From Platerodrilus igneus (Eukaryota > Arthropoda > Insecta > Coleoptera > Lycidae): a stretch of 64,000 bases of DNA. The notes under the pieces were generated by a model, which did not search any database, was not told where the DNA came from, and was given only the letters and a program-made list of their open reading frames with translations. The position numbers and the translations under genes were made by a program. The DNA lies in NCBI GenBank assembly GCA_036346225.1, contig JARFIW010000999.1, positions 417,001 to 481,000 of the forward strand. The letters are read 5' to 3'. Shown piece after piece: positions 7,930-19,905 of the stretch. The first letter of the stretch is position 1. Each line of letters starts with the position of its first letter.

Positions 7930-10153
7930 CCTATTTTGGCGTCGCTTTTATGTTGTGTAAGCCTGTGACCCAGGTATTGTTTTGATTGACCTACATATTG
8001 TGCTCCACATGAGCATTTGATTCTATATATTGTATTGCTTATTTTTAGTTTTTGTGTTTTGTCTTTTAAATTTGTGAAAAGTTCTTTGGTTGATTTATTA
8101 TAATTAAAAGTAATTCCTATATTTGGTTGTTTTAAAATTTTTTTTAAATTAATTGATAAATTTTGGATATATGGTAATGATCTGTATTGTTTTTGTGTTA
8201 CTGTATTTTCTTCTTTGTGGTGAATTTGGTTGTTAAATATTATTTTGTTTATTAGTGTTTTAGGAAACCATTGTTTATGAAGATATTTCTTAGTTCAATG
8301 AAGTTTTGTGATGAAATTCGGGGTCGCTTATTTTTATCATTCTGTATTTTATGGCTAATATTGTATTGATTTTATGTTGGTATGAGTGATTTGAAAAGTA
8401 GTTTATGTATCTCCCAGAATTGGTTGGTTTCTTGTACCAATCTAATTTTATTTTATTATTTTTGTCTCTTATGACTTTTGAGTCTAAAAAAGGGATACTA
8501 TTGTTTTCTTCTATTTCGTGTGTAAATTGTAATTTTGGGTGGAACTGATTAAATTTATTAAGGGATTTCTTGAATTTTATTTTCGGGACAGCAGCAAAGA
8601 ATGTCATCAACGTATTTAGTTATGAATGGGAATTGAAAGGTAAGATTTGGAATTACTTCTTTGATAAGATGGTCCATTACTATTTGTGCTAGTATTGGGG
8701 ATATAGGAGATCCCATCGGAGTACCAAATTTTTGAGTGTAGTATTGGTCTTCAAATGAAAAGTAAGTGTTATTGAAAATTAATGTTATGGTGGTTATGAA
8801 CATAGTTTGATCTAATTTGCAGACCTTTTCTATTTTATTCCAATTTTTAGTTAAAATTTCTTTTGTTAAATTTAAGGGTATATTTGTGAATAAAGAGGAT
8901 GCGTCGAGTGAGATTAGTATGTGATTGTTTGGTATTTGAAAGTTTCTAAATTTATCAACAAATTCAAAAGTGTCCTTTACGTTGAAACCATCTTCAATAG
9001 GGAACGCTTTACTTAGAATATCTCCTATCCATTTTGATATATTTGTAAGTTGGTGTATTGATTGATGATATGATTGGTCTTAATGCTATGGTCGGTTTGT
9101 GTATTTTAGGTAGTCCATAATATTTGCCTGAAGTGGAGTTATTTTTGATTAGATTGTTTTTTTCTTCTTTTGAGATCATATTTTTATTAAATAGCAGTTT
9201 AATATGTTCGTTTATGATTTTTTGGATAGAGGTTGTTGGATCTTTGTGTGATTTTGTATAGGTGTTTGTGTCGTTTAAAAGTTCATGAGATTTTTTCAAT
9301 ATAAAATTGTTTGTTGAGTAGAACTGTCACAGCACCTTTGTCTGCTTTTGTAACGATAATATTTGGGTTGTCATTTAGAAATTTTTTGGTTTTTTTGAAA
9401 TATTCTTTCTTCTTTGTCTGGATATGTGTTGTTGTTTGGATTGTTGATGAAATTGGTGATGCAGTTTGTGACTTTTGTACGTAGTAAAGATTTTTGTTGG
9501 TCTGATAAAGTGTCATTTTTAATAATTGATTCTATAGAAGCCAAAAGTTTACCTACATGAATATTTTTGTTTGTTATATGTAAATTGAAATTGGGTCCTA
9601 GTGATAACATGTTAAGTATATCTGTGGGAATATCTTTATTACTAAGATTAACTATCCATTTACTGTTATCTATGAAGAGTTGTTTCTGATTAAATTGACT
9701 CTGTTTTAAGTTATCGAATTTTTTGATATTTTCTTTTTTTACTTGTGCAAATTGTTTGTTATAAAATATCCTTTGTCTGCGTTTGAAGGTATTTGTAATG
9801 ATAACAGGTAGGGTTGCTTGAAGTGAAATTTCGATATGTCTAATTCTATTGCTGAAAAAGTTTATATTTGTGTGTGTTGCTTCTAATTCTAGATTCAGAA
9901 TTTGGATTTGTAACTTGGTTTTTAGATTTTCGATTTTTCTGTTTAGTTTTCCATGTGTTATGCCTATTAAATTTTGTATTATGTTAGTTGGATGCGATAT
10001 TTGGTTTGGGATGATTCCTTCTCTTCTGCATCTTTCCATAAACAAGCATCTATTTTTAAGGTTTGCCAATTTTGATGTATTGTTGGCCCATTCCTTTAGT
10101 AATGTAACTGCACTGCTACCATATGTTTGTTTTATGTGGTTGTAGAATCCCAT
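7930..10153 (-). pseudogene. Penelope reverse transcriptase with GIY-YIG endonuclease, several frameshifts
   Basis: Starts at ATG 10153 (MGFYNHIKQTYGSSAV), just inside the right arm. The frame breaks near 9400, 9290, 9010, 8800, 8600 and 8290. RT landmarks in order: IVTKADKGAVTV, YYGLPKIHKP, LRPIISS, GTPMGSPISPILA and the catalytic YVDDIL. The thumb region follows (IPFLDSKVIRDK). A GIY-YIG domain is legible at about 7935-8040 (CSCGAQYVGQS, GHRLTQHK), outside any long open frame. This RT plus GIY-YIG pairing defines canonical Penelope-like elements. Dead by multiple frameshifts. Confidence 0.85.
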
Positions 10154-10786
10154 TTATAATTTTAAAAAACAAATATAATATTCCTAATAACTAAACAACC
10201 AGGTCACATATACAGTCTCCAAAATTTCTTCACACAAAATTTATATAAATAACTTTTTTCTCAACTAACTATTTTAAACAAAACTAAATCAAACTAATGA
10301 ATTACAGATACAACAACCCAAAGACAAAACAGTTTCCTATTACACACACACACACACACACACGCGCGTACGCACACACACACACGCACGCACGCACACA
10401 CACACACACACACAAAAAACACACACATCTACACACATACAAACTTAATAAAGATTTGTTGGTCAGATAAAACAAGAATTTCTAAACAATCATAACATTT
10501 TGTATTTTAATCAAATTATTAAAACGTAGAAAGCTAGTTTTGACCAACATCACTTTTAATAACAACTTTCAATGAAATGACGTTACATGTCAAAACAGGT
10601 TTTCTACTAAAAACACATTAAGTAAGTAATTTATAACTTTTATATATGTAATTTAATGCTATCCACTTTGTAGCTTATGATTAAGGAAACAAATTTTCCG
10701 AAACGTTAAGTTGAATAAATGTTTTTAAACTAAACCACTAACTTTAATCGAACGAAATTTATCCCAATATTTTAAAAAAGGTCAAT

Positions 10787-10792
<6 letters not shown>
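10154..10792 (+). repeat. Right arm (inverted pseudo-LTR) of the Penelope element
   Basis: Reverse complement of 7084-7738, with a CA tract at about 10344-10440 and a hammerhead-like motif at 10670-10713. Confidence 0.85.
10670..10713 (+). ncRNA. Hammerhead-like motif in right Penelope arm, degenerate core
   Basis: CTTATGA, stem GGAAA/TTTCC, then GAAACG, the same sequence as in the left arm. The shared G-to-T change in the first core box predates or accompanied formation of both arms. Confidence 0.45.

Positions 10793-10846
<54 letters not shown>
10793..10846. repeat. (TA)n tract between the Penelope element and U1
   Basis: About 54 bp of TA repeat at an array boundary. Confidence 0.95.
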
Positions 10847-10848
<2 letters not shown>

Positions 10849-13037
10849 CTCAGATTTAGACCAGGGTAGAAAATTAAATAATCACATCAAATAATTTTAA
10901 TCACCGTGTATAAGGAATTTTATTAGATAATACGCGTTATTAAAACCGTGAAGCATAAAAATTTATTAGTTTCATTAAACATAAGAGATTTAAATCATGT
11001 ACAAGACGCTTTATATCAAAAGAAGCAGTATTAAAAAGCTCTGCGTGTAATGTAATTATTCCTAAACAAATGGAAATTACGTGCAAAATTTATCTTAATT
11101 AACTCTATTTCAAGTAACCGGTATTGAACAAAACGTACAGATAATATCTATAGAAACTTGTAAAAACCCAAGAAAATGCAAATCCTAGAAGTGTTAGTTA
11201 GAAGTAGGATGTTTGAACACACCTGCGTATTTTAAAAGGCAATTTCTGTTTAATTTGTTTAGATAAACATGTCGATTCTAAGGATATTGAAACGGTCAGA
11301 TGCTTTAGCACGAAATACAAAACAGGGTTTATTTAAAAGCTCTGAGAATTAATATTATTTTGAACACCTGCGTAGTTTAAATATCACGTACGGCGAAAAT
11401 TGTGTAGATAACAAATGGTTTCAAAGAATCTTGGAGAAACCGGGGCTTAATATTCACGAGAATGTGCGATACGGGGTTATTTAACCCAGATAGTCCACAT
11501 GGACTAAAATATAATCGATAATAAAGAATATCAATTTGCACCAATACGAACAGGTTAGAAAAGGAAAGAAAATGCGTCAAGCAAAGACACATATAGTAAA
11601 GGCGTGATTTAAGCAACGTCACGAGGGTCACAATTGGTTGAAAATAGGATGCAAATATCAGAGGTAGAAACAACAATTTCTGTACAAAATTAATTAGTTT
11701 TTCTCGGACATGTTTGCGTGCCGTGTGAGAATTTCTGAGATTTAAATGGGGCGAGGGAAAATTCGTAAAACCGACGCGCGAGCGACGGACTGGGAACATA
11801 GAATGAGAAATTCTTAAGAATTGTCTGTTTTGGGGAACAGACCGACAGACAGGCTTTTTGCTATATATACCGGTGGTAATATGAATTTCGGCCTCTTAGA
11901 CTTTTGACTATTCGATGCGTTAAAAGCTCTTACATCCGCGACTTGATTGAAGATGTTAAACAGTGCATTTTAGTTTGATAAAATAATTTAAAGTTTGCTC
12001 GTATATTTTAGTGATTCAAAATAGTTTGTTATTTACGTGCTAACATGAATGTACTTCAGTGCACTTAGATACAAGGTAATAAAATTTAGCATCACTGTAC
12101 CAATTAGCAAAATTTACAACGACAAATGTATACACAAAAGTAGGCAGTTTTGGCGTATATTGGTGAAAGACGCATGAATTTCTTTGCTATTTTTCGGGGG
12201 TGTTAATAAGTAAATGGTTCAAATACGTGTCTGGATCCACGAAACAAGGGTCAGATATACACAGATGAGTTCCGGAAAAGCCCAGAAACAACTTTAAATA
12301 AATGGTGATGGAGAAAATTTTAAAAGCGGTGAGAATTAGAAGCCGTAAATATAATCCTGTTGGAATGGTGTGATTAACTAAAGGGACGATGTACATTGAA
12401 GCTTCGAGGACAGTAACCTTCAGGTAAATTATACTATTTTGTTTGACATTTTGTGTGTGTTGAATAACTTTATAATTGATTTACTTTAAATGGACATTAG
12501 TGAAATTGTACTAACCATAAAATTTTAATTTTAAGATGAAATTTGCTTGTTTAAGTAGAAAGGGTATTTAGTATTGATGTTCGGGAATATGATGAAACTT
12601 TGGGTATGTCTTTGAGCTCAATTAGACGAACCTGGTTAATTAACGTAAAGGGTGGTAGATGCTCCTTTATACTCAGACTCCGGTCTGCTTATATTGTTAT
12701 ATTAATTAGTAGGCATCCAACAAGGACTTTAATTCTGGATGCACGTTAAAGTGATAATAAAATTAATCTTGAAATTCTTTTTAAAACTGAATTTTATGCT
12801 GAAATTTAATTTGAAAATTTAATGTATTCTGAATATTGATGTAAATAGAGTTAACGTTGATGTTTGTGGTAGGAATGTGTTGTTTAATTTTATGAATGAG
12901 GAGGTTTATAAAATTAGGTGAGCAGCCGAGGCGAAAAGCGTAGTTCACGGATTTTGGAGGTTTCACAGCATTCTTGACGCCCAATCTGTGAGGCTCGATT
13001 CGAAAAGCGGAGTACCCGGATAGTGGAGGTTTCACAG

Positions 13038-13040
<3 letters not shown>
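10847..13040 (+). repeat. 2-kb repeat family, unit U1
   Basis: Forward unit. Landmarks: ATTGGTTG (about 11632), TATATATA (11861), splice-donor-like TTCAGGTAAA (12419), GAGCTC (12613), AATAAAA (about 12756), and two 69-bp-spaced terminal sub-repeats (12932, 13001) each ending GGAGGTTTCACAGCA. Its 5' half is recognisably related to U7 (ATTACGTGC, GAACACCTGC, GGGGTTATTTAA). No ORF of interest. Confidence 0.65.
12932..13040 (+). repeat. Two terminal sub-repeats of unit U1
   Basis: CGAAAAGCG(T/G)AGT...GGAGGTTTCACAGCA occurs twice with a 69-bp period directly before the TA tract. Confidence 0.75.

Positions 13041-13068
<28 letters not shown>
13041..13068. repeat. (TA)n tract
   Basis: Boundary between U1 and the foldback element. 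Confidence 0.95.
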
Positions 13069-13072
<4 letters not shown>

Positions 13073-13099
13073 GAAAATAATTACGACCTAAATATTTGT

Positions 13100-13534
13100 A
13101 ATAAAATTGATTTGTGGGTTTGAAGTCTCTGAATTAAATTGAAAACTCTTTTTTATAGCCTAAATTTTGGAATTTATTTTAAATTCTTGATCACAGGTTA
13201 TAAACTTGAGGTTAGTTGAAAACTAGCATAACGAACATAATAAAAATCTTGGAAAAACTTGTAAAACTAACAAAATTAAAAATTTTTAAATATAAATTAT
13301 AAACATTAAACTTGTATATACATCATGTTTAATGTTTATAATTTATATTTAAAAACCTTTAATTTTGTTAGTTTTACAAGTTTTTCCAAGATTTTTATTA
13401 TGTTCGTTATGCTAGTTTGCAACTAACCTCAAATTTATAGCCTGTGATGAAGAATTTAAAATACATTCAAAAATTTAGGCCATAAAAAAGAGTTTTCAAC
13501 TTAATTCAGAGACCTCAAACCCACAAATCAATTT

Positions 13535-13539
<5 letters not shown>
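13100..13539. mobile_element. Large foldback (hairpin) element
   Basis: Two arms of about 210 bp are near-perfect reverse complements, from TAATAAAATTGATTTGTGGG at the left to its complement ending at 13539, with a centre near 13319 (TTGTATATACATCAT). It lies between two (TA)n tracts. Non-coding. Could be a foldback transposon or an inverted duplication of a single element end. Confidence 0.8.

Positions 13540-13569
<30 letters not shown>
13538..13569. repeat. (TA)n tract
   Basis: Boundary between the foldback and U2. Confidence 0.95.
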
Positions 13570-13570
<1 letters not shown>

Positions 13571-15547
13571 CCTTGGAACTCGAGTAAAATCCTAGTCAAC
13601 AAAAATATTTTCGAAAATTTTATAAAATTTTCAAAACTCGAAAATTCAAAAATTAAATAATACAAAAAAAAAATATTTCTTACCCGTTTTCCTCTCTTCC
13701 TCGGTTGAATGGCCTTCTTCAACTGCTTCCGGCTAGCTCATTTGGACCTCCTTTTGGATATCTATATTCACTCTCAAATTCTATCATTCACGCACAATAA
13801 AACCACAAAATACAACCAACATACAATCTTTTATTTATTCCTATTTACAAATGCAATTCAACACTGTCCATATTTTATTGTTCACGTTACACTTCAGTAA
13901 ATCTTATTTTGTAATGTCCTGTATTTAATTTTAAATTCATCAAACACATAAAATGTACTCGGAGTAAATGGACATTGAATAATACCTTCTCTAAAATTCC
14001 TTCTTTATAATTTAATTATTTATTTTAATAATCTAATTAAACTGTGGGGTATGGTGAGCTCATAATAACCCAACTAATTCTGCATAATGTATGCCCTTCT
14101 ACTTTGCATACTCTTAAAATAAAAAAAAAACAAAGCCATGTACTCTTCACAGAAATTTCACGTTCTGATGGAACGTTTAAAAGCTATCTAAACACTTTCA
14201 ATTTCTAGTTGAATACCGTAATAAAGTTATTTACACATATTCTGTTCAATACGTAAATAATTCACACTACTTTGAAAAGCACTCTCATACGCCACCCCAA
14301 TATTTACAGTTTATAGGAATCACAATTTTAAATCGTTACCTGGAAAATTTTAGAAGATCTTCGCTCTGTAGATAATGCCATGTATTTTTCTATCTGGTCG
14401 GCAGGTCGTTTCTCGGTATTACTAGACGAACTCCATCTAAGTTGATCCGCCAACGCCGCCTTCTCGGTGTAACCAAATTCCAAATTTCATTTCAATTATA
14501 CTTCTTTTACAGTAATCTACGTTACTTAATGTCCCGACACGAGTTGATAAAAAATTATAGGTGATACCTCAATAAAAATTGCAATCTCGGCACACTAACC
14601 GCGTTTTTAATTAAGAGGCTACCACTAAGCAATATAATTTAAATGATTTGATAATACTTACAACTCGTGTTAACTTTCATACGTGCTTTTGGGACGATCG
14701 AAATAATAAGGGCTTTAATAGTATTCTCGTAAACTATTTATATCTTTCCAATGTAACCTCTCCTGGCCACATTTATCCGAAATCCCCTGCTCACAACAAC
14801 ACATTCCCACAATTTTGCACTCAACCCCATTTTCAAATCCGCGAATTTCAGTACCTCGTTATAATATTTGAAGAAAATTACGCTACACTATCCTCGTGTT
14901 CATATCAAGGCAAACTAAACATATCGACCAATCGTAGATTTAATGACGTTTCTCAAATCCCTCCTATACTATTGTGGTCTTGTGCTTATACGTTTTCTAC
15001 GTCTCCTTCTAACCTGGTTTGAGTGGTAGAAAATCAATATCTTTGTTTGTGCGCTGTCTACCACACGTGGACTTTCTACGTGAGTTAAATAACCGCTCAT
15101 TAGTATTTCATGCTAAAACATCCAACCGCTTGAACAATCCTTAGAATAATTGTTTGTTATCTGCAAATTAAATAGAACTTGACATTTAGAAAATACGCAG
15201 GTGTTCAATCGTAACATTTTAAATAACACTTCTACGATTTGGATTTTCCACGTATTTCAACTCTACTGATATATTTGTACGTTAGCAACGCTTTTATGCA
15301 TATTCTACATCAATAATCGTTCAATTAAATTCAAATTAATTAATAAATTAATGGCATTAGCTTCTACCATTTAATTTCTTTGCAAACCTACTTAAATTTT
15401 ATTAATTATTTATAAAATTTCGTTAATACCTGATACTTAAAAATGAATTAACTAATATAACTTTCGCACGTAATTTCTGGTTGTTCCTTTATATAGGGTG
15501 TTTTGAAATTGTTTCTTTTCTATTTATTTTGGATCTTTTAAAACCAC

Positions 15548-15551
<4 letters not shown>
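13570..15551 (-). repeat. 2-kb repeat family, unit U2 (reverse)
   Basis: Reverse-oriented unit, closely similar to U7 (inverted). Shared segments include the GGCGGCGTTGAC/GATGGAGTTCGTCTAG region (14390-14490 versus 24890-24970) and GAGCTAGCCGGAAGC. On the minus strand: ATTGGT (14932), TATAAATA (about 14730), CCAGGTAACG (14340s), GAGCTC (14060), AATAAATAAA (13833). Frames such as the one at 14648-15022 look like chance ORFs, as they are not kept in U7. Confidence 0.7.

Positions 15552-15591
<40 letters not shown>
15552..15591. repeat. (TA)n tract
   Basis: Boundary between U2 and the Penelope-type fragment. Confidence 0.95.
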
Positions 15592-15594
<3 letters not shown>

Positions 15595-15870
15595 GTAATA
15601 TTGACTGTTCTTATAATGTATATGTAGGATAAATATTGGGGATACAATCAGGTTGGGTATGTATTTAGAATAAACTTCTTTTAACCATTTCAAGCTTTCG
15701 AAAATCTCTTATTTTCTTCATCAGGATACTAAAAATCTATTATTTAACATTTATAAAAAAGAATTATGTAAGTTACTTACGATTAATAATTAAGTACACC
15801 TGTATGTTTGAAAAGGTTACCTTCTTTGCATTTATCAACATAATAAAGCGGGCTTCATAGCATATATTTC
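15592..15870 (-). mobile_element. Probable Penelope-type pseudo-LTR fragment
   Basis: Unrelated to the 2-kb units. It abuts a TA tract and contains an intact hammerhead core, with the AAATGTTAAATAATAG and TTACTTACG context resembling the layout (not the sequence) of the arms at 7084 and 10154. No RT sequence is present. Right limit approximate. Confidence 0.45.
15690..15730 (-). ncRNA. Hammerhead ribozyme-like core, consensus boxes intact
   Basis: Minus strand: CTGATGA (15724-15718), stem II GAAAAT paired with ATTTTC around a 5-nt loop, then GAAA (15699-15696). Both conserved core boxes match the hammerhead consensus. Stems I and III could not be settled by eye. Confidence 0.55.
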
Positions 15871-17600
15871 TAACCGTCAGTGGCTTCGAATAACAAACTA
15901 ACAAAGTTTCTTAAAGAGCGGAAGGGATGCACGATCATTAATACGCTACAGATAAAGACGGATATAAAAGCATTCGTTTTCAAATCGCACGTACTAAAAT
16001 CCACGTGGAAAACATGGGTTGTCAGCAATATCGATTTTCTACAACTCAAGTGGGGTTGGAACGCGACATAAAATATGCATAAGACAGGGATAAAAATATT
16101 ATAGGCGAAGTTTTATGACGACACAGAACTGTATCATTGGTTGAAACGAATAGTTTTATAACGGACGAACACGCGACAGGTGATTGCGGTTTTTCGGATT
16201 ATATAGCGCGTTCACGAGGTTAATTTCTGGAAGCTTTAAGTCAGTTAGATCAAAATTTGCAGAGGTGTGATTTTAAAAATAAGTATTTCGCGTGAAGAGT
16301 GGACTAGTGGTGGCATTTTAACAGTATAAATACTCGGAGAGAATGGGGCTCGCTCTCTTTTGACTCTCTTTGATTCTTTTTGTATTTTCATCGCTTTAGA
16401 CTACAGATAATAATCAACCGACGTTATGGTAGAGTCTTGTGAGTATTAAAAAATTGTATAATTTAGTAAAAATAGTATTAGCACTTATAACGTGGTAAGT
16501 TGAGGCCTTGTAGTTATTAACGTGTGTAGTGTCGAGTGAATTAAATTAACCGAGGTCCAACTAATACCATAACAAGCTAATAAATCAATAAACAAAAGTA
16601 TAATGTACGTGAATTTGTATGCTGTGATGGAATGGTAATTGGTAGCAAGGAGCTCGGCGTATACTGAGGCTATCATCTATCTGGAGGATCAGAGCGCATA
16701 ATCACGAAGCCAAGGGATTTTGTAGAGCATCATCCAAGGAGGTGGAAGGCTTGAAGTATTTTCCAGGTAACCCGTTTGTATTTTCTGTTATCTGATAAAC
16801 TTTTGGAATTATTTGTGATATCTGAGTGAACATTGGGGTTATTTATGGTTAATATAACGTATCGAAAAAGATACGTGTACTTGATAATTATTAGGGTATT
16901 TTAAATATTGGAAAAAAAATGTGTATGTAAAGCTTACTAAATTTCATTATGAATTTAAATTGGATTGTTGAGGGTACATGAGTTTGGTAGTTTTGTAGTA
17001 ATTTAATGCAAGGTAAAAGGCATACATTAATGGACTGGGTTATTATGAGCTCACCATACTCCAGTGTGCAATAAATATAAAGTATTATTTGGGGCTCATT
17101 TACTTCTATTGTATTAAATGTGTTTGCAATTAAAATTTTAAAACAAGAACTTTACAAAAATATCACTTGTTGAGTTGTAACTAGAGTACCAAAGTGTACA
17201 TATCGGTGAACAATTGTTTGTAAATAGCGGTAAATAAAGGTTGTATGATTGTTGTATTATTTGGTGATTTTATTGAATGGTGTGTGAGTGGGAAGGAAGA
17301 ATGATAGTAAATTTAGGTATCCGAGAAGAGGCCCAGCTGAGCTAGCCAGGGAAAATGCTGAAGATATATTGAAGCAGAAATCAGAGTAAGAAAATTTTTT
17401 TTGTTGTAAACTTTTTATTTTGAAAAGTATTTAATGACTCACTCTCGATTCTTAAACTTTAATCCGCGGATTCACAGCAATCTTATGACGGCCCAACGTT
17501 AGAATTTAAATAGGTTTTAGGGAGTTCCAGAGACTGCCCCCACGATCCACAACAATATATAAATATTTTAGGTAGTTAATTACACAAGGTAAGTTGATAA
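15871..17600 (+). repeat. 2-kb repeat family, unit U3
   Basis: Forward unit, perhaps 5'-trimmed. Landmarks: ATTGGTTG (16136), TATAAATA (16325), CCAGGTAACCC (16764), GAGCTCACC (17050s), AATAAAGGTTGTATG (17233), GAGCTAGCC (17333), GTAAGAAAATTTTTT (17385), and GGCCCAACGTTAG then CCACAACAATATATA at the 3' end. No coding sequence. Confidence 0.65.
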
Positions 17601-17617
17601 ATACTATCGTATTACAG

Positions 17618-17745
17618 TAAATAAGATGAAATAATAACTTAGACTTTTATGCAAAGCCCAAATGATCATTTCAAATCGAGCTAGAAATTGAAAGATGGAA
17701 AATATAGGGTCTTGGACAGGACTTGAACCTGTATCCTGGTTTTGC
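17618..17745 (-). mobile_element. tRNA-derived SINE, 5'-truncated copy
   Basis: On the minus strand a B-box-like GGTTCAAGTCC (17729-17719) is followed by the tail TATTTTCCATCTTTCAATTT, TAGCTCGATTTGAAAT, GCATAAAAGTCTAAGTTATT, which is shared with the SINE copies at 36430 and 36789. Sits between units U3 and U4. Confidence 0.7.
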
Positions 17746-17968
17746 CGTGGAAGTTTGACTAAGGAAATTCTAGCCCCACGGATTGGGTGCCATAAAATTG
17801 CCGTGGTAGTGGTTTACCATCGAGATCTCCCTAAAAACCAACCAAGCCCCGCGCTTGGGCAATATAAATGCCGTGGAACTTTCAAAATCTTGCCCCACGC
17901 TTGGGCCAACATAAAATTGCAGTGGAACTCACAAAAATTCTCTTCCACGAATTGGGCGTCATAAAAAT
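17744..17968 (-). repeat. Four palindromic terminal sub-repeats of unit U4
   Basis: Copies start at 17744, 17800, 17870 and 17919 (56, 70, 49 and about 50 bp). Each has the form GC(C/A)GTGG...CCCACG or a variant, then TTGGGC, then ATAAAATT, so CCACGG and CCGTGG can pair. Units U0 and U3 have related but fewer copies at the same place. Confidence 0.75.
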
Positions 17969-19905
17969 TTCTAAAAATAAAAATAAAAAATTTCTTACGC
18001 TACCTTGTTGGAACGCCTCCTGATTTCTGCACACCCTGGCTAGCTCAGCAATCGGTTTCTTTTTCAATACCTCCCATCCTAAATACATTCCTTACTCACA
18101 AACACAGTCAAATGAAATTACCACTCAAATAATGCAACAAGACATTTTTTTATTTACACATATTAACAAGTTTCCATAAGCACGAAAATATTTACATATT
18201 GGTACATCCAGTTTGATAAAACTGTTACCATCTCAATCTTTAAATCTCTTAAAACTTCTTGATTTTAATATATTTCAACAAATTTGTTTTAGACGAGTAG
18301 ATGGGCCCGTCATGCAACTCTAAATTGATTTGTATCCTGGTCTATTTTGAGCTCAGTATAACCCAGTTACTCTAAATGCTTTTTGTTTAAAATAAAACTA
18401 AAGACCCGTTTACTTTTTACAACTACAATTTTATATCATCAATAAACATTTTTGAATAATCAATATTAATCGTCTTGTACATATACCCGTTTAAATGAGT
18501 TTTTATGGTAATAAAATACACCCCCAATAAGTCAAAACACTCAAACACAAAAATTTCAGCACAAATGTTTAAGCAGAAAGCAAGAAATTAATTTGCTTTA
18601 CCTGGAGTAAGCTTCGTCCCTCGTTACCTTTGAAGATGTGTACCAAAAACCCTCGTCGTTGTGTCCATATACTTCGTGATTGTGCCTGGATCCAACTGAT
18701 CCCCACTCATTATCCAAATCTCTGCAACCACCTTTAATAATCTACCCGGATAATTGTCTTGTCCAAACTTAACCTCCCATCCTAATACACTTCACGCCTA
18801 CAAGTTAAGCTTTTCGATTCGCTTATCCAAGTACCATCCTATCATTCGATTGTATTGTGTAATAACAACACCTTTTGTAACGCTGGCACCCACTTGTGGT
18901 AAATCACTTTTAATACATTCCGGTACGTCATTAACAGCTTTATACACTTTAAAATAGGATGTTAATCGAATAAACAACAATTAGTACAACGTAATAGCAA
19001 TTACGTTCGAGATCTAAACGCTATATAAAATCTAAGAGCGAGAGAGCTTTAATATCTCTCCCAGAGTATTTGTACGCTTTTCACTACCCCACATGGAACC
19101 TCCTTTTATCAAAAAGCTTATTTTTAAAATTAATTCTCAAAATTTTGATCGAAACGTCTGAAAAATTCCGAGATTATCGGGTTATATTCTGAAATTTGTT
19201 TAATAACCTCAATGGACACACGCTTCTCAAAACTGCCCGCCTTAGACCAATGATATTTCTTTCCCCCGTTATAACACTCCACCTCTTAGCTACCTCCCAT
19301 CGTTCAGCCCATATTTATTGTCTCATTTAGAAACCCCTTTCAAGCTACAAAAAATCGATATTGTTGTTGGCCTTCAAGTCTTCGGTGTATTTTAGACGTG
19401 AGTTGTAACCAACGTTTTCTTATACGTTTTCTCTGTCTATTTTACCTTATAGATCTTTTATTTCACTTAGTCTTCAAAGTATTTGTTATGTTTAGCAGCT
19501 TATCGGACCGACCGCTGCAAACAATTTTTTAGAATTTTGTGCCAACGTTTATTCAAGTTCTATAACTTGACATTTAACTAACAAGTGTTTCTTCGAAGCC
19601 CCTTGTTCGTTTAAAATAATAATTTCTAGTTTAACCACTTGTTAGGATTTGTAAAACGAACGTTTTCGTTTATTTAAATGGAAATATGCGTTTAAATTAT
19701 TGATTTTCTATATTTGAAAGCTCCGTTTCTGATTCCATGCGCTTGATTTAAACTATTACAACTGATTATGCGTATCTTTGAGTTTTCATGTACCCTAAAG
19801 CAATTTTAACTTTCTAATTTAGAAATACAAAATATGTTAATAACCGTCCGTTTTCACTACCTAAACTGATTAATTTGGCGCGTAAATAAATTGTTCCTAT
19901 TTTTT
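17746..19905 (-). repeat. 2-kb repeat family, unit U4 (reverse)
   Basis: Minus-strand landmarks: ATTGGTC (19240), degenerate TATA (TACAAATA, about 19080), CTCCAGGTAAAG (18600), GAGCTCA (18350), AAATAAAAAA (18150), GCTAGCC (18040). It ends at the right with TTGTTCCTATTTTTTATATA, like the right end of U2. No protein recognised. Confidence 0.65.

Larger units (their letters stand above)
7084..10792 (-). mobile_element. Penelope-like element with inverted terminal arms
   Basis: About 3.7 kb with a minus-strand reverse transcriptase plus GIY-YIG endonuclease and about 640-bp inverted arms at both ends. The arms are almost the reverse complement of each other and include a (TG)n tract, as expected for the pseudo-LTRs of Penelope-like elements, which may be direct or inverted. 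It is flanked on both sides by (TA)n tracts of the surrounding repeat array, which suggests insertion into TA repeat. Confidence 0.85.

Noticed and set aside
14648..15022. 124-codon ORF in unit U2
   Set aside because: The corresponding region of U7 does not keep the frame.
17744..17968. CRISPR-like array
   Set aside because: Unequal spacing, degenerate palindromic units and insect context; it is the end structure of a repeat unit.
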